From Thioalkalicoccus limnaeus (lineage in GTDB: Bacteria > Pseudomonadota > Gammaproteobacteria > Chromatiales > Chromatiaceae), in the NCBI RefSeq assembly GCF_041197575.1, contig NZ_JBDKXB010000004.1, positions 186,001-250,000 of the forward strand: DNA of 64,000 nt, given 5' to 3'. Position numbers and translations under genes: made by a program. The notes under the pieces were generated by a model that was not told the DNA's origin, ran no database searches, and saw only the letters and a list, made by a program, of their open reading frames with translations. Positions 1 to 8,216 of the stretch are shown here, piece by piece (position 1 is the first letter of the stretch; each line of letters opens with the position of its first letter).

Positions 1-1080
1 TACCGACGGGATCATCGCGAGCGTGACAAGACCTGGGAGAACATGCTGAAGCTCGGTTACGTCAATCGAGGTTTCGAGTTTGGCACCCTGCGCCTGTCCG
101 CCGAGTACGGCGAGCGACGTGGCGATCGCTATAACGTCATTGATCTCACCGAATCGGTCAGCGCCAGCATGGGGCCGGAGCCCGTGACCGGGAACGTCAA
201 CAACTGGCTGCACAGTGGCAACGATCTGCGCAAGTACGACATCGCTGATCGCAACCAACTCGTCCTCAATGGGCGCCTGAACCTGATCGCGGCCGAGGCC
301 TTGGATATCGGTCTGGGACTGCAATACAAAGACAGCGAGTACCCGGATTCCCCGATCGGCCGCACCGACAACCGTCGTTTGGCCAGTGCCAACCTGGACG
401 TCAATTATCAGCCGACGCACCGGCTCGGTCTCTACGGCTTCTATGCCTACCAAGAGGGGCGTTTGCAGCAGGTCGGACGGAACGGCGGGGCCTGTGTCAT
501 CGGCCAAACCTACTATTTCTTCAGTAATGGGGTCGTCAATACGACCGGAGAGGCGCCGGCTGGGACCACCCTGCTGTCGGCGGTACCGGTCGGCGCCACC
601 AATTGGCGTGACCTGTGTGCGAACGGTCAGGATAACCCGCGTTGGCCGATCGGCAACCAGTGGGAAGTCGAATCGAAGGATACCAACCACGTGATAGGGG
701 TTGGGGGCCAATACGATCTCGGTTGGGCGCGGTTGCAGATGGATTACTCGTATGCGACCGGCGTGACCAAGATCAACCAGCAGTTCAATCCGAATACCAC
801 CGGGGCAAACTTCACGGCTGATCAGCTCGCGTTGATCGGCACTGGGATGCCGGACATGGAAGCGAATCAGCACTTCCTCGATCTCAGCCTGCTGGTGCCG
901 GTCTCGAAGACGGTAGCGATCCGGGCGCTGTACCGCTACGAGCAAGGGACGATCAAGGATTGGCACTATGATGGCGTGTACGATAATCCCGTTCCAGCTG
1001 CCCAGCACGTCTATTTGGATAGCGGGACCCAAAACTATCACAACAATGTGGTCGGTCTCTTCGTGAACGTGGCCTTCTAG
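1..1080 (+). CDS. MtrB/PioB-family outer-membrane beta-barrel, 3' part
   Basis: This is the C-terminal part of an outer-membrane beta-barrel that in MtrB/PioB/MtoB systems sheathes a multiheme cytochrome and carries electrons across the outer membrane. The frame is open to base 1, so the start lies outside the window and the ATG at 43 is internal. About 360 residues are visible. They alternate polar and aromatic/hydrophobic residues as in beta strands, and end in Phe preceded by a hydrophobic alternating strand, the usual BAM targeting signature. Two genes for diheme cytochromes c follow on the same strand, which supports a role in extracellular electron transfer. A decaheme partner would be expected upstream but cannot be seen. 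The family call rests on overall resemblance to PioB/MtrB C-termini; another large porin is the alternative. Confidence 0.72.
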   Translation, partial: YRRDHRERDKTWENMLKLGYVNRGFEFGTLRLSAEYGERRGDRYNVIDLTESVSASMGPEPVTGNVNNWLHSGNDLRKYDIADRNQLVLNGRLNLIAAEALDIGLGLQYKDSEYPDSPIGRTDNRRLASANLDVNYQPTHRLGLYGFYAYQEGRLQQVGRNGGACVIGQTYYFFSNGVVNTTGEAPAGTTLLSAVPVGATNWRDLCANGQDNPRWPIGNQWEVESKDTNHVIGVGGQYDLGWARLQMDYSYATGVTKINQQFNPNTTGANFTADQLALIGTGMPDMEANQHFLDLSLLVPVSKTVAIRALYRYEQGTIKDWHYDGVYDNPVPAAQHVYLDSGTQNYHNNVVGLFVNVAF

Positions 1081-1231
1081 GCCATGCGAGGGTCGTTCCT
1101 GGCGACCGGTGCGTGAACACCGGTTGTCGGGTCCGGCGGGATTGGCACCGGCTGGCCGACGCCATGGGGCCAAGCCGAACGCCCTTCCGGTGACTGGGCC
1201 GATCAATACCCGAGTTTGGAGGATAGAAAGC

Positions 1232-1897
1232 GTGCAAACCCTTGCTCATTCCGGGAGTGGGCGCGCGATCGCCGCGCGACCCGCTCCGCATCGCCCCCGC
1301 GCCCAGGTCGTCGTCGGCGCGCTGTTGGTCGCGATCGCAATGCTGGCGCCGCCGCCGACGCTGGCTCGCGACGCGGTCGAGATCATCAATAGCCTCTGCG
1401 TCGCCTGTCATGGTCTCGACGGGAATCCGCCGGCGACGGCCTTCCCGAGATTGGGCGGTCTCCAGGCGGAGTATATCGAGAAGCAATTGCTGGAATATGC
1501 ACGGGGCGAGCGCCAGAACCCCAGTATGCAACCGTTCGCCGAAGGCCTGTCGCGCATCGAGATGCGCGCCCTCGCAGCCCATTACAGCACGCAACGGCCG
1601 GGCCCCGGGGTCGTCACCAACCCGCAGCTCGTGGAAAGGGGCCGTCAGGTCTACCATGAAGGCAACCGAGAGACCGGCCTGCCGGCGTGCGCCGGATGTC
1701 ATAGGCCGGATGGCACCGGCACTCCTCGCTCGGTGTTTCTCGCTGGTCAGAACGCGCCCTATGTGTTCGACCAGATGAGATTGTTCGCAAACGAGGAACG
1801 CACGAACGATCGAGGTCGGTTGATGCGCACGGTCGCGGCGCGCATGACCGAGGAGGAGATGCGGGCAGTAGCCGAATACATCGCCAGTATGCGTTGA
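1232..1897 (+). CDS. Diheme cytochrome c, c4-like
   Basis: Predicted periplasmic electron carrier of 221 residues. I chose the GTG at 1232 because GGAGGA at 1218-1223 sits at the right distance; a longer frame from 1109 has no such site. A signal-peptide-like hydrophobic stretch (about residues 25-46) ends in TLARDA. Heme-binding motifs are CVACH (56-60) and CAGCH (153-157), each heading one half of a duplicated domain. Candidate distal ligands are Met99 (SMQPFAEGL) and Met188 (LMRTVAARM), matching the cytochrome c4 pattern. It lies 151 bp after the porin gene and 32 bp before a second diheme cytochrome, so it probably links the outer-membrane conduit to periplasmic or membrane electron carriers. 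The exact partner is inferred from context only. Confidence 0.85.
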   Translation: MQTLAHSGSGRAIAARPAPHRPRAQVVVGALLVAIAMLAPPPTLARDAVEIINSLCVACHGLDGNPPATAFPRLGGLQAEYIEKQLLEYARGERQNPSMQPFAEGLSRIEMRALAAHYSTQRPGPGVVTNPQLVERGRQVYHEGNRETGLPACAGCHRPDGTGTPRSVFLAGQNAPYVFDQMRLFANEERTNDRGRLMRTVAARMTEEEMRAVAEYIASMR

Positions 1898-1929
1898 TCG
1901 GCTCGACCGTTAAGCGGAGCACACAAGAG

Positions 1930-2637
1930 ATGATTCAAGTCTACAAGAAGCAATTGTTGTGGTTGGCGGTTCTCGTGCCGATGGTCATGACCACGCTGGC
2001 CGTTGCGGAGCGGCCGAAGCAGCCGCGCGCGCCTGGCATCGAGTCACCGGACTACGTCTGGAACGAAATGCGCGGTGAGATGCTGCAAGCGCTCAGGGCG
2101 ACCGGTGACCCGATTCGCGGAGAGATCTCGTTCGATGTCTGTGCCGGCTGCCACGGCTTCGGTGCCGAAGGCGAGGATGACGGGTCCTATCCCCGGCTGG
2201 CCGGACAACACGCGTCGGTGCTGATCAAGCAGATGACCGACGTGCGGGCCGGGCGGCGCGACAATCCAAAGATGTATCCGTTCGCCGCGGACCATGTGAT
2301 CACGACACAGGAGGTCGCGGACATCGCGGTCTTCCTCGCGGCCTTGCCGGTCACGCCGGACAATGGCAAGGGTCCTGGTTCGGATCTCGCGCGCGGCGAG
2401 GAACTGTACCGGCAGGACTGCGAGAGCTGTCACGGGGCCATCGGCCAGGGAAGCGGGGCGAAGTTCTATCCGCGGGTCTCGGGACAGCACTACGAGTACT
2501 TGCTGCGCGAGGCCAGGATGATCCGCGACGGTGAACGGCGCAACGCCAACCCGGAGATGGTCGAGGTGATCGAGGACTATTCGGACGCGGATCTGGCCAT
2601 CGTCTCGGACTTCATGTCGCGCCTGCCGCTCGAATGA
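1930..2637 (+). CDS. Diheme cytochrome c, c4-like (second copy)
   Basis: A 235-residue predicted periplasmic cytochrome. The ATG at 1930 follows GGAG at 1916-1919; an upstream in-frame ATG at 1894 overlaps the previous gene and would spoil the signal peptide. Residues 5-26 form a hydrophobic signal sequence ending in AVA. Heme motifs are CAGCH (71-75) and CESCH (164-168). Met115 (KMYPFAADH) resembles the first-heme Met ligand of cytochrome c4; the second ligand is less clear (Met200 is a candidate). It is related to, but well diverged from, the preceding gene, so the pair looks like an old duplication or two paralogues recruited to one electron chain with the porin at 1-1080. Confidence 0.85.
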   Translation: MIQVYKKQLLWLAVLVPMVMTTLAVAERPKQPRAPGIESPDYVWNEMRGEMLQALRATGDPIRGEISFDVCAGCHGFGAEGEDDGSYPRLAGQHASVLIKQMTDVRAGRRDNPKMYPFAADHVITTQEVADIAVFLAALPVTPDNGKGPGSDLARGEELYRQDCESCHGAIGQGSGAKFYPRVSGQHYEYLLREARMIRDGERRNANPEMVEVIEDYSDADLAIVSDFMSRLPLE

Positions 2638-2663
2638 GCTAACGCGGCACCCGCCCGCACGGG

Positions 2664-3377
2664 TTAACCCTCTGTGCCCTCGGCGTCATCCCGGAGCATC
2701 AGGGTCAGCCAGGCTCGTCGCGGTGGTAATCCGATCCGCGCCACCGCGGCGACATAGCCGGCAGCCGGGATCAGATGACGGATCGTCGGGGCCGGCGCCG
2801 TCGCCGGCCGGGAGCGGAAGAGACCGCGCCCGTCGGCCTTGACGTCGGCCTCGAGCGCGGTCCAGGCCAGGTGGAAGAGCTGGATTCGCTCATCCGGGCC
2901 GGCGGCTTCGATCGCGGCGGCAATCGACGGCTCGAACAGGCGTCGGGCGATGGCATCGAGTGTGGTTCGCGTCCGCAACCGTTCGCAATCGACACCGAGC
3001 GGTTCGTGCCGGCCAACGCCGATCAGCGTTAGGCCCTCGGTCGTCGACAGATTGAATTCGAGTCCGCCGGGTTGGTCCGCGACGAAAGGCTTGCCATTGT
3101 TCGCGCGGGCGATGACGAGATCGCGCGGATGATGCCCGAGATAGCCGGACAGGATGCGCCTCAACCCGATCTGGGTGTGCAGATAGCGGTTGCGAACCTC
3201 GGGGTTGCGCATCGCGTCGGCCCGCTGCCGCTGCTCCGGGCTCAGCCAGTCCAGGCCGCGACGGGGTGCGGCGTCGCCTCGATCGGTGGCCAGATACCAC
3301 AGGTGCAGCCCGTCGGCGGCCAGCGCCGGCGGCTCGCTCACGGTCTGCCAGGTCACCACCGTCGGTGTCGGGTACAT
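2664..3377 (-). CDS. 4'-phosphopantetheinyl transferase (Sfp type)
   Basis: Predicted enzyme that transfers phosphopantetheine from CoA to a carrier-protein serine; 237 residues, normal for the Sfp/AcpT class. The ATG at 3377 follows a GAGGGGGA Shine-Dalgarno stretch. The Mg-binding motif appears as LGVDCERL and the second signature as WTALEADVKADGRGL. The usual WxxKEA lysine is replaced by Leu, while the Glu and the downstream Lys are kept. The region NLSTTEG fits the family's N/F-[ST]-x-[ST]-H position but lacks the His. It stands alone, convergent with the cytochrome genes and divergent from tex. Its carrier-protein substrate cannot be told from the context. Confidence 0.82.
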   Translation of the reverse strand: MYPTPTVVTWQTVSEPPALAADGLHLWYLATDRGDAAPRRGLDWLSPEQRQRADAMRNPEVRNRYLHTQIGLRRILSGYLGHHPRDLVIARANNGKPFVADQPGGLEFNLSTTEGLTLIGVGRHEPLGVDCERLRTRTTLDAIARRLFEPSIAAAIEAAGPDERIQLFHLAWTALEADVKADGRGLFRSRPATAPAPTIRHLIPAAGYVAAVARIGLPPRRAWLTLMLRDDAEGTEG

Positions 3378-3586
3378 CTCTGATCCCCCTCTGATCCCTT
3401 GTGCATGGCGCCGACCGGCGCGCCTCACCCAGGCCGCTGGCCACGCTCGTGGCCCCTCCTCGGGGCAATGGAGCACGGAGAACCGCGTCGCGGCCCTCCC
3501 GACCCAGGCCCGCCGCTTGTCGCCTCCAGTGGTCGCCAATACACTGTCGCGGTCCCTTTCTCCCATCCAAGACGACTCAGGATCCG

Positions 3587-5938
3587 ATGATCAGCATCAC
3601 CGAAACCATCAGCCGCGAACTCGCGGTCCGCGCCGCGCAGGTCGACGCGGCGATTCGGCTGCTCGACGAGGGGGCGACCGTGCCCTTTATCGCACGTTAC
3701 CGCAAGGAGGTCACCGATGGGCTCGATGACGCGCAGCTGCGGCACCTCGACGAGCGGCTCGGCTATCTGCGCGAATTGGCGGAGCGGCGCGCGACGGTGC
3801 TCAAGAGTATCGCCGAACAGGGGCGGCTGACCGATTCGCTGCGCGCCGAGATCGAGGCTGCCGAGTCCAAGCAGCGGCTCGAGGACCTCTATCTCCCGTA
3901 CAAGCCGAAGCGCCGGACCAAGGCCCAGATCGCCCGCGAGGCCGGCCTGGAACCCTTGGCCAGCATGCTGCTCGGGGATCCGGCCCGCGATCCCGAGGGT
4001 GCCGCCGGCGGGTTCGTCGATCCCGCGAAGGGCGTGCCCGATGTCGCCGCCGCGCTCGAGGGCGCGCGTCAGATCCTGATGGAGCGCTTCGCCGAGGATC
4101 CGGAGCTGACCGGTCGGCTGCGCGAGTACCTGTGGGAACAGGGGCGCTTGGTTGCCGCCGTGGTCCCGGGCAAGGAGCAGGAAGGGGCCAAGTTCTCGGA
4201 CTACTTCGATTACCGTGAAGCGATCGCGCGGATCCCGTCGCACCGGGCGTTGGCGCTGTTTCGCGGGCGCAACCTGGGGGTGTTGACGCTGGAGCTGATC
4301 GCCGGCGACGGGGATGACCCGGAGGCGGTCTGCCGCCAGATGATCGCGACCCATTTCGGCGTTGCCCAGCGCGGCCGCCCGGCTGATGCCTGGCTCGCCG
4401 AGACGGTACGCAAGGCCTGGCGCGTCAAACTGCTGACCCGCCTCGACTTGGATCTGAAGGGCCGTCTGCTCGAGGCCGCCGAGGACGAGGCGATCCGCGT
4501 CTTCGGCCGCAACCTGAAGGCCCTGCTGTTGGCGGCGCCGGCCGGCCGGTTGCCGACGATCGGGCTCGATCCGGCCCTGCGTACCGGGGTCAAGGTCGCC
4601 GTTGTCGATGGCACCGGCCGGGTCGCGGCGACCGCGACCCTCTATCCCCATGCGCCGAGGAACCAATGGGACGCGGCGATCGCGGCATTGGCCGAGCTCG
4701 CCCGGACCCACGGCGTCAAGCTGATCAGCATCGGCAACGGCACGGCGTCGCGCGAGACCGACCGTCTGGTCCGCGACCTGATCCGCCGGCACCCGGAGTT
4801 GGGTCTGCGGTCGCTGATCGTCAACGAAGCCGGTGCCTCCGTCTATTCGGCCTCGGCGCTGGCCTCGCACGAGCTGCCGGAGCTCGATGTGTCGCTGCGT
4901 GGTGCCGTGTCGATCGCCCGCCGGCTCCAGGATCCGCTCGCCGAACTGGTCAAGATCGAGCCCAAGGCGATCGGCGTCGGCCAGTACCAGCACGACGTGA
5001 ACCAGTCGCAGCTCGCGCGCACGCTCGATGCCGTCGTCGAGGATTGCGTCAACGCCGTCGGTGTCGATCTGAACACCGCCTCGGTGCCCTTGCTGAGCCA
5101 GGTGTCGGGATTGAACAGGACGATCGCCGAGAACATCGTCCGCCGCCGCGAGGAGCAGGGCGCCTTCGCGAATCGCGCGGCACTGAAGGGGGTGCCGCGG
5201 CTCGGTGACAAGACCTTCCAGCTGTGTGCCGGGTTCCTCCGCGTCCCGGATGGCGACGAGCCACTCGACGCCTCCGCCGTGCACCCGGAGGCCTATCCGG
5301 TCGTGCGGCGGATCCTCGCAACGACGAACAAGGGGCTCCGCGAGCTGATCGGCGACAGCGCGACGCTCCGGCGGCTCGATCCGGCCGCGTTCACCGACGA
5401 CCGGTTCGGCCTGCCGACGGTGCGCGACATTCTCGCCGAGCTCGAAAAACCCGGCCGCGATCCGCGCCCCGAGTTCAAGACCGCGGCCTTTCTCGACGGC
5501 GTCGAGACGCTGGCCGACCTGAAGCCCGGCATGGTCCTCGAAGGGACCGTGACCAATGTGACGAACTTCGGCGCCTTCGTCGATGTCGGCGTCCACCAGG
5601 ACGGGCTCGTTCACATCTCGGCGCTCGCCGAGCGCTTCGTCAAGGATCCGCACGAGGTCGTCAAGTCCGGCGATCTGGTCCGGGTCAAGGTGCTCGAAGT
5701 CGATCAGGCGCGACGGCGCATCGCGCTGACGATGCGGCTCGCCGATCGTCCGGAACCGGCCCAGCCGGAGCGACCCGGCGAACCGGGCCAGGCCGCACCG
5801 CGGCGCGGTCAGAGGCCGGACCAGCCCCAGGCCGCCGCGCCCCGAGCCGGGCGGAACGACCGGCGCGCCCAGACTCCATCCCCATCCCCGGCGGCCGGCA
5901 CGATGGCGGCGGCCTTCGCCAAGGCGCGCAAGACATGA
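3587..5938 (+). CDS. tex: RNA-binding transcription accessory protein Tex
   Basis: A 783-residue Tex homologue, the usual family length. The ATG at 3587 begins MISITETISRELAV, the typical Tex start; the open frame extends upstream, but those residues are not Tex-like. Domains in order: N-terminal helical/HTH region (to about 300), YqgF-like RNase H fold around 323-450 with the motif GLDPALRTG, helix-hairpin-helix region near 490-560 (GVDLNTASVPLL), and a C-terminal S1 domain at about 646-720 (GTVTNVTNFGAFVDVG). The last 60 residues are a low-complexity Pro/Arg/Gln-rich tail. Tex binds nucleic acid and associates with transcription and RNA handling in bacteria. The stop overlaps the start of the DUF2750 gene (ATGA), so the two are probably translationally coupled. 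Confidence 0.96.
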   Translation: MISITETISRELAVRAAQVDAAIRLLDEGATVPFIARYRKEVTDGLDDAQLRHLDERLGYLRELAERRATVLKSIAEQGRLTDSLRAEIEAAESKQRLEDLYLPYKPKRRTKAQIAREAGLEPLASMLLGDPARDPEGAAGGFVDPAKGVPDVAAALEGARQILMERFAEDPELTGRLREYLWEQGRLVAAVVPGKEQEGAKFSDYFDYREAIARIPSHRALALFRGRNLGVLTLELIAGDGDDPEAVCRQMIATHFGVAQRGRPADAWLAETVRKAWRVKLLTRLDLDLKGRLLEAAEDEAIRVFGRNLKALLLAAPAGRLPTIGLDPALRTGVKVAVVDGTGRVAATATLYPHAPRNQWDAAIAALAELARTHGVKLISIGNGTASRETDRLVRDLIRRHPELGLRSLIVNEAGASVYSASALASHELPELDVSLRGAVSIARRLQDPLAELVKIEPKAIGVGQYQHDVNQSQLARTLDAVVEDCVNAVGVDLNTASVPLLSQVSGLNRTIAENIVRRREEQGAFANRAALKGVPRLGDKTFQLCAGFLRVPDGDEPLDASAVHPEAYPVVRRILATTNKGLRELIGDSATLRRLDPAAFTDDRFGLPTVRDILAELEKPGRDPRPEFKTAAFLDGVETLADLKPGMVLEGTVTNVTNFGAFVDVGVHQDGLVHISALAERFVKDPHEVVKSGDLVRVKVLEVDQARRRIALTMRLADRPEPAQPERPGEPGQAAPRRGQRPDQPQAAAPRAGRNDRRAQTPSPSPAAGTMAAAFAKARKT

Positions 5939-6339
5939 GCTATCCTCTCGACGACGCGGAACGCTTGCGGGTCCTGGCCCTGTCCGCGGACGGCCAGTAT
6001 CAGGATTTCATCGAACGTGCGCTGGCCAATGGCGAGGTCTGGACCCTGAAAGGACCCGGCGGCTTCGTCGCCTACCGGGGCGACGACGGCGAGCCCTGCT
6101 TTCCCTTCTGGCCGCATCCGGATTACGCGCGGGCGCTGGCCACCGACGATTGGTCCGATTGCGTACCCGAGCCGCTGTCGCTCGACCTCTTCATGGGCCG
6201 CTGGTTGCCGGGCATGGAACGCGACGGGCGCAAGGTCGCCGTCTTTCCGACCCCCGTCGGCCAGGGACTGATCGCCGAGCCACGGGACCTGCTGAACGAC
6301 CTGATCGCGGCCCGTGGTCGACCGGATCTCGCCGTTTAG
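5935..6339 (+). CDS. DUF2750 domain protein
   Basis: A 134-residue soluble protein of the DUF2750 type. The ATG at 5935 overlaps the tex stop codon by the ATGA arrangement, which fixes the start. Typical features are the N-terminal helix with FIERALANGEVWTL, a short beta unit with GGFVAYRGDDGEP, the FPFWPHPDYA segment and a C-terminal LFMGRWLPGM helix. No signal peptide or membrane segment is present. Function is unknown for the family; coupling to tex suggests co-expression but gives no specific role. Confidence 0.8.
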   Translation: MSYPLDDAERLRVLALSADGQYQDFIERALANGEVWTLKGPGGFVAYRGDDGEPCFPFWPHPDYARALATDDWSDCVPEPLSLDLFMGRWLPGMERDGRKVAVFPTPVGQGLIAEPRDLLNDLIAARGRPDLAV

Positions 6340-6363
6340 GCAACTCCCGCGAGATAAAACACC

Positions 6364-6411
6364 ATCTTGGTCAACTGATGCGCGGCGATCTTGGTTAACT
6401 GGTGCGCGGTG
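6364..6411. repeat. 24-bp direct repeat, two copies
   Basis: Two adjacent 24-bp units, 6364-6387 and 6388-6411, differ at three positions. Both start ATCTTGGT and contain AACTG and TGCGCGG. They end where a GTAGGTGCGG hairpin begins. Confidence 0.85.
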
Positions 6412-6415
6412 TAGG

Positions 6416-6555
6416 TGCGGCTTCAGCCGCAACCCGATCCAGCCAGACGGCCACGGCTGTGGCCTTCGTGCGGCCGAAGCCACCCCCAGCGTGCCCGACA
6501 TGGGCATGGACTTGTTACCCAGGGAACCGTCGGGTTAGCGCAGCGTACCCCCGAC
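6416..6555. repeat. REP-like cluster of palindromes
   Basis: Hairpins include TGCGGCT-tc-AGCCGCA at 6416-6431, GGCCAC...GTGGCC around 6449-6464, and an imperfect palindrome at 6529-6555 starting GTCGGGTTAGCG and ending CCCGAC. A similar GGTTAGCG...ACCCGAC unit occurs at 41398-41424, so this may be a dispersed repeat family of the genome. Confidence 0.55.
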
Positions 6556-6660
6556 ATCGGGAGTGCGAGTCGTACCGCTCATTTGTGAACCGTTCTCCGC
6601 GTCGAAACAAAGCCACGGATGCACACGGCGGAAGGACCAAATGACCGATAAATCGACACA

Positions 6661-7587
6661 TTAGCCCAGGGATAGGCCTTTGGAGAACTCGTCGGTGCGC
6701 CCATGGCGGGAACTCAGATCGGTACGCGGGACCTGGTCGACCGGAGCGACCGGTTCGTCCGGCTGGCGCGGGGGCGTTGCGTCCTCGGGTATGTCGTCGA
6801 TCATCATGTCTTGCGTATCGTGACCCTCGAGGTTGCGCACACGAACTGCGAGATGTTTGCCGTCCCAGCGCAGCTCGTTGAAGCTCGGAGGTGTCGAGCG
6901 CAGGCGCCGGGACAAGGTCCCGGCGCCAATCATGCGGACCGGCCCGTGCACCGTTTCCTGCGTGAGGTCGAAGGCGTCGTGGACATGGCCCGAGAGCACG
7001 GCGAGCACGTTCCGCTTGGCCAATTCCGCCATGGCTTTCTCGCCGTGCTTGGTCAGCGCCGTGCCCCGCGTGCCCGCTTCTCGCAGGGGATGGTGGGCCG
7101 CCACCAGCGCGCGTGTGCCGTCCGGCAGCGCATCGAGCGCGGCGAGGCATTGCTCCAGCGCGGCATGGGTCACCCAGCCCTTCGACCAGTTCAGGCGCGG
7201 CTGCCAGCGGGCCACGGTCTTGAGCGGCACGATGGCAAGCCCGGGTAACTCGATCTCCACCTCGACCTTGTCCTCGATGGCCCGTATCCGCTTGTAAGGA
7301 TCGAAAAAGCGCTCGACCGGGTTGAAATAGGGCAAGTCGTGATTGCCCACCTCGACCGTGATCGGGACATCCAGCAAGCGGATCCAGGCGCATGCGGCAT
7401 CGAATTCGTGGTGCCTCGCGCGCATCGTGAGATCGCCCGTGATCGCCACGGCGTCGGGACGCTTGTCGGCAATTTCTTGCTTCACCCAGTCGAGCGCACG
7501 ACGGTCCTCGAGCCCGAAATGGATATCGCTCAGGTGAAAAAGCAGGTAGGGATCATGCATCGGCAGGCCTCGCGGCTGGCGGTTCAT
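6661..7587 (-). CDS. Metallophosphoesterase (calcineurin-like)
   Basis: A 308-residue predicted metal-dependent phosphohydrolase. The full motif set is visible: D-I-H near the N-terminus (Asp21/His23), GDLT, GNHD, HHP and GHVH, which together bind two metal ions. This architecture resembles the cAMP phosphodiesterase/UDP-diacylglucosamine hydrolase branch, but the substrate cannot be assigned. The C-terminal 40 residues are Pro/Asp-rich and lie outside the fold. The ATG at 7587 overlaps the stop of the upstream esterase gene (ATGA), implying coupled translation; an internal ATG at 7560 (MHDPYLLF) is a possible alternative start. Confidence 0.88.
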   Translation of the reverse strand: MNRQPRGLPMHDPYLLFHLSDIHFGLEDRRALDWVKQEIADKRPDAVAITGDLTMRARHHEFDAACAWIRLLDVPITVEVGNHDLPYFNPVERFFDPYKRIRAIEDKVEVEIELPGLAIVPLKTVARWQPRLNWSKGWVTHAALEQCLAALDALPDGTRALVAAHHPLREAGTRGTALTKHGEKAMAELAKRNVLAVLSGHVHDAFDLTQETVHGPVRMIGAGTLSRRLRSTPPSFNELRWDGKHLAVRVRNLEGHDTQDMMIDDIPEDATPPRQPDEPVAPVDQVPRTDLSSRHGRTDEFSKGLSLG

Positions 7588-8216
7588 GAACGGGTCTGTT
7601 CGGCCATCACCGCGATGGCTTCATCGAGATGCTGGAAGGCGTGGTCGCCGCCGTCGAAGATCATCAGACGTGCGCAACCTCGGTAGAGGTCCCGCGCGAT
7701 CCGGTAGTCGATGAGCTCGTCGCCGCGATCCAGAAACAGGGTCGTCGGTGTGCGAGGTCCGCGGCACGGGTCGGGCAGACCGTAGCGGCGGGTGGCCTCG
7801 ATCATCGCCGGCGTGATCGCGTAGGTGTCGCCGTCCGCCGTCGTCAGAACCGTGCCCTGGACATCGGCGAGCAGGTCCCATGGCGTCAAGGCCGGGTTGA
7901 TCAGGAACAGGTGCGCGATGCGGTATCGAGTGGCTAGGAACTGGCCGTAGAAGCCGCCCATCGAGCTACCGACCAGGATGAAGGATGCCGGATCCGTGTG
8001 TTCTGACAGTTTGTCGAGATAGCCGCTCAAGAGCCGGATCGCCTCGTCCGGCCGATGGGCCGGATAGTCTGGGGCCAGGACCGGAATCGGCGCGAGCCGC
8101 TCGCGCAATCGCGTCGCCTTCTGCGACCGACCGGAGCTGTTCAAGCCGTGCAGATACAGGAAGGTCGCGTGCCCGTCGGCGGTCGGTTCAGGGTCGGATC
8201 TCGATCGGTGTGCCAT
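7584..8216 (-). CDS. YqiA/YcfP-family alpha/beta hydrolase
   Basis: A 210-residue predicted esterase. The ATG at 8216 has AAGG upstream at good spacing; it overlaps the preceding L,D-transpeptidase gene by 29 bp. Features: oxyanion strand FLYLHGLNSSG near residues 19-29, nucleophile elbow GSSMGG (Ser85), an Asp in LDRGDELID and His in GGDHAF, completing a catalytic triad typical of the YqiA group. The family hydrolyses short acyl esters in vitro, with unknown natural substrate. It is co-directional and overlapping with the L,D-transpeptidase upstream and the metallophosphoesterase downstream, so the three probably form one transcript. Confidence 0.85.
   Translation of the reverse strand: MAHRSRSDPEPTADGHATFLYLHGLNSSGRSQKATRLRERLAPIPVLAPDYPAHRPDEAIRLLSGYLDKLSEHTDPASFILVGSSMGGFYGQFLATRYRIAHLFLINPALTPWDLLADVQGTVLTTADGDTYAITPAMIEATRRYGLPDPCRGPRTPTTLFLDRGDELIDYRIARDLYRGCARLMIFDGGDHAFQHLDEAIAVMAEQTRS

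Larger units (their letters stand above)
6340..6660. other. Intergenic region with tandem repeat and REP-like hairpins
   Basis: This 321-bp gap lies between two convergent genes. I see no convincing coding frame. It holds a 24-bp tandem duplication (6364-6411) and several short GC-rich hairpins (6416-6555), which together look like extragenic palindromic repeat DNA. These could also terminate transcription from both sides, but no run of T follows the stems. Confidence 0.6.

Noticed and set aside
3425..5653. A long open frame of over 700 codons antisense to tex
   Set aside because: It has no recognisable domains and mirrors the codon structure of tex in a GC-rich genome. The tex frame explains the region fully.
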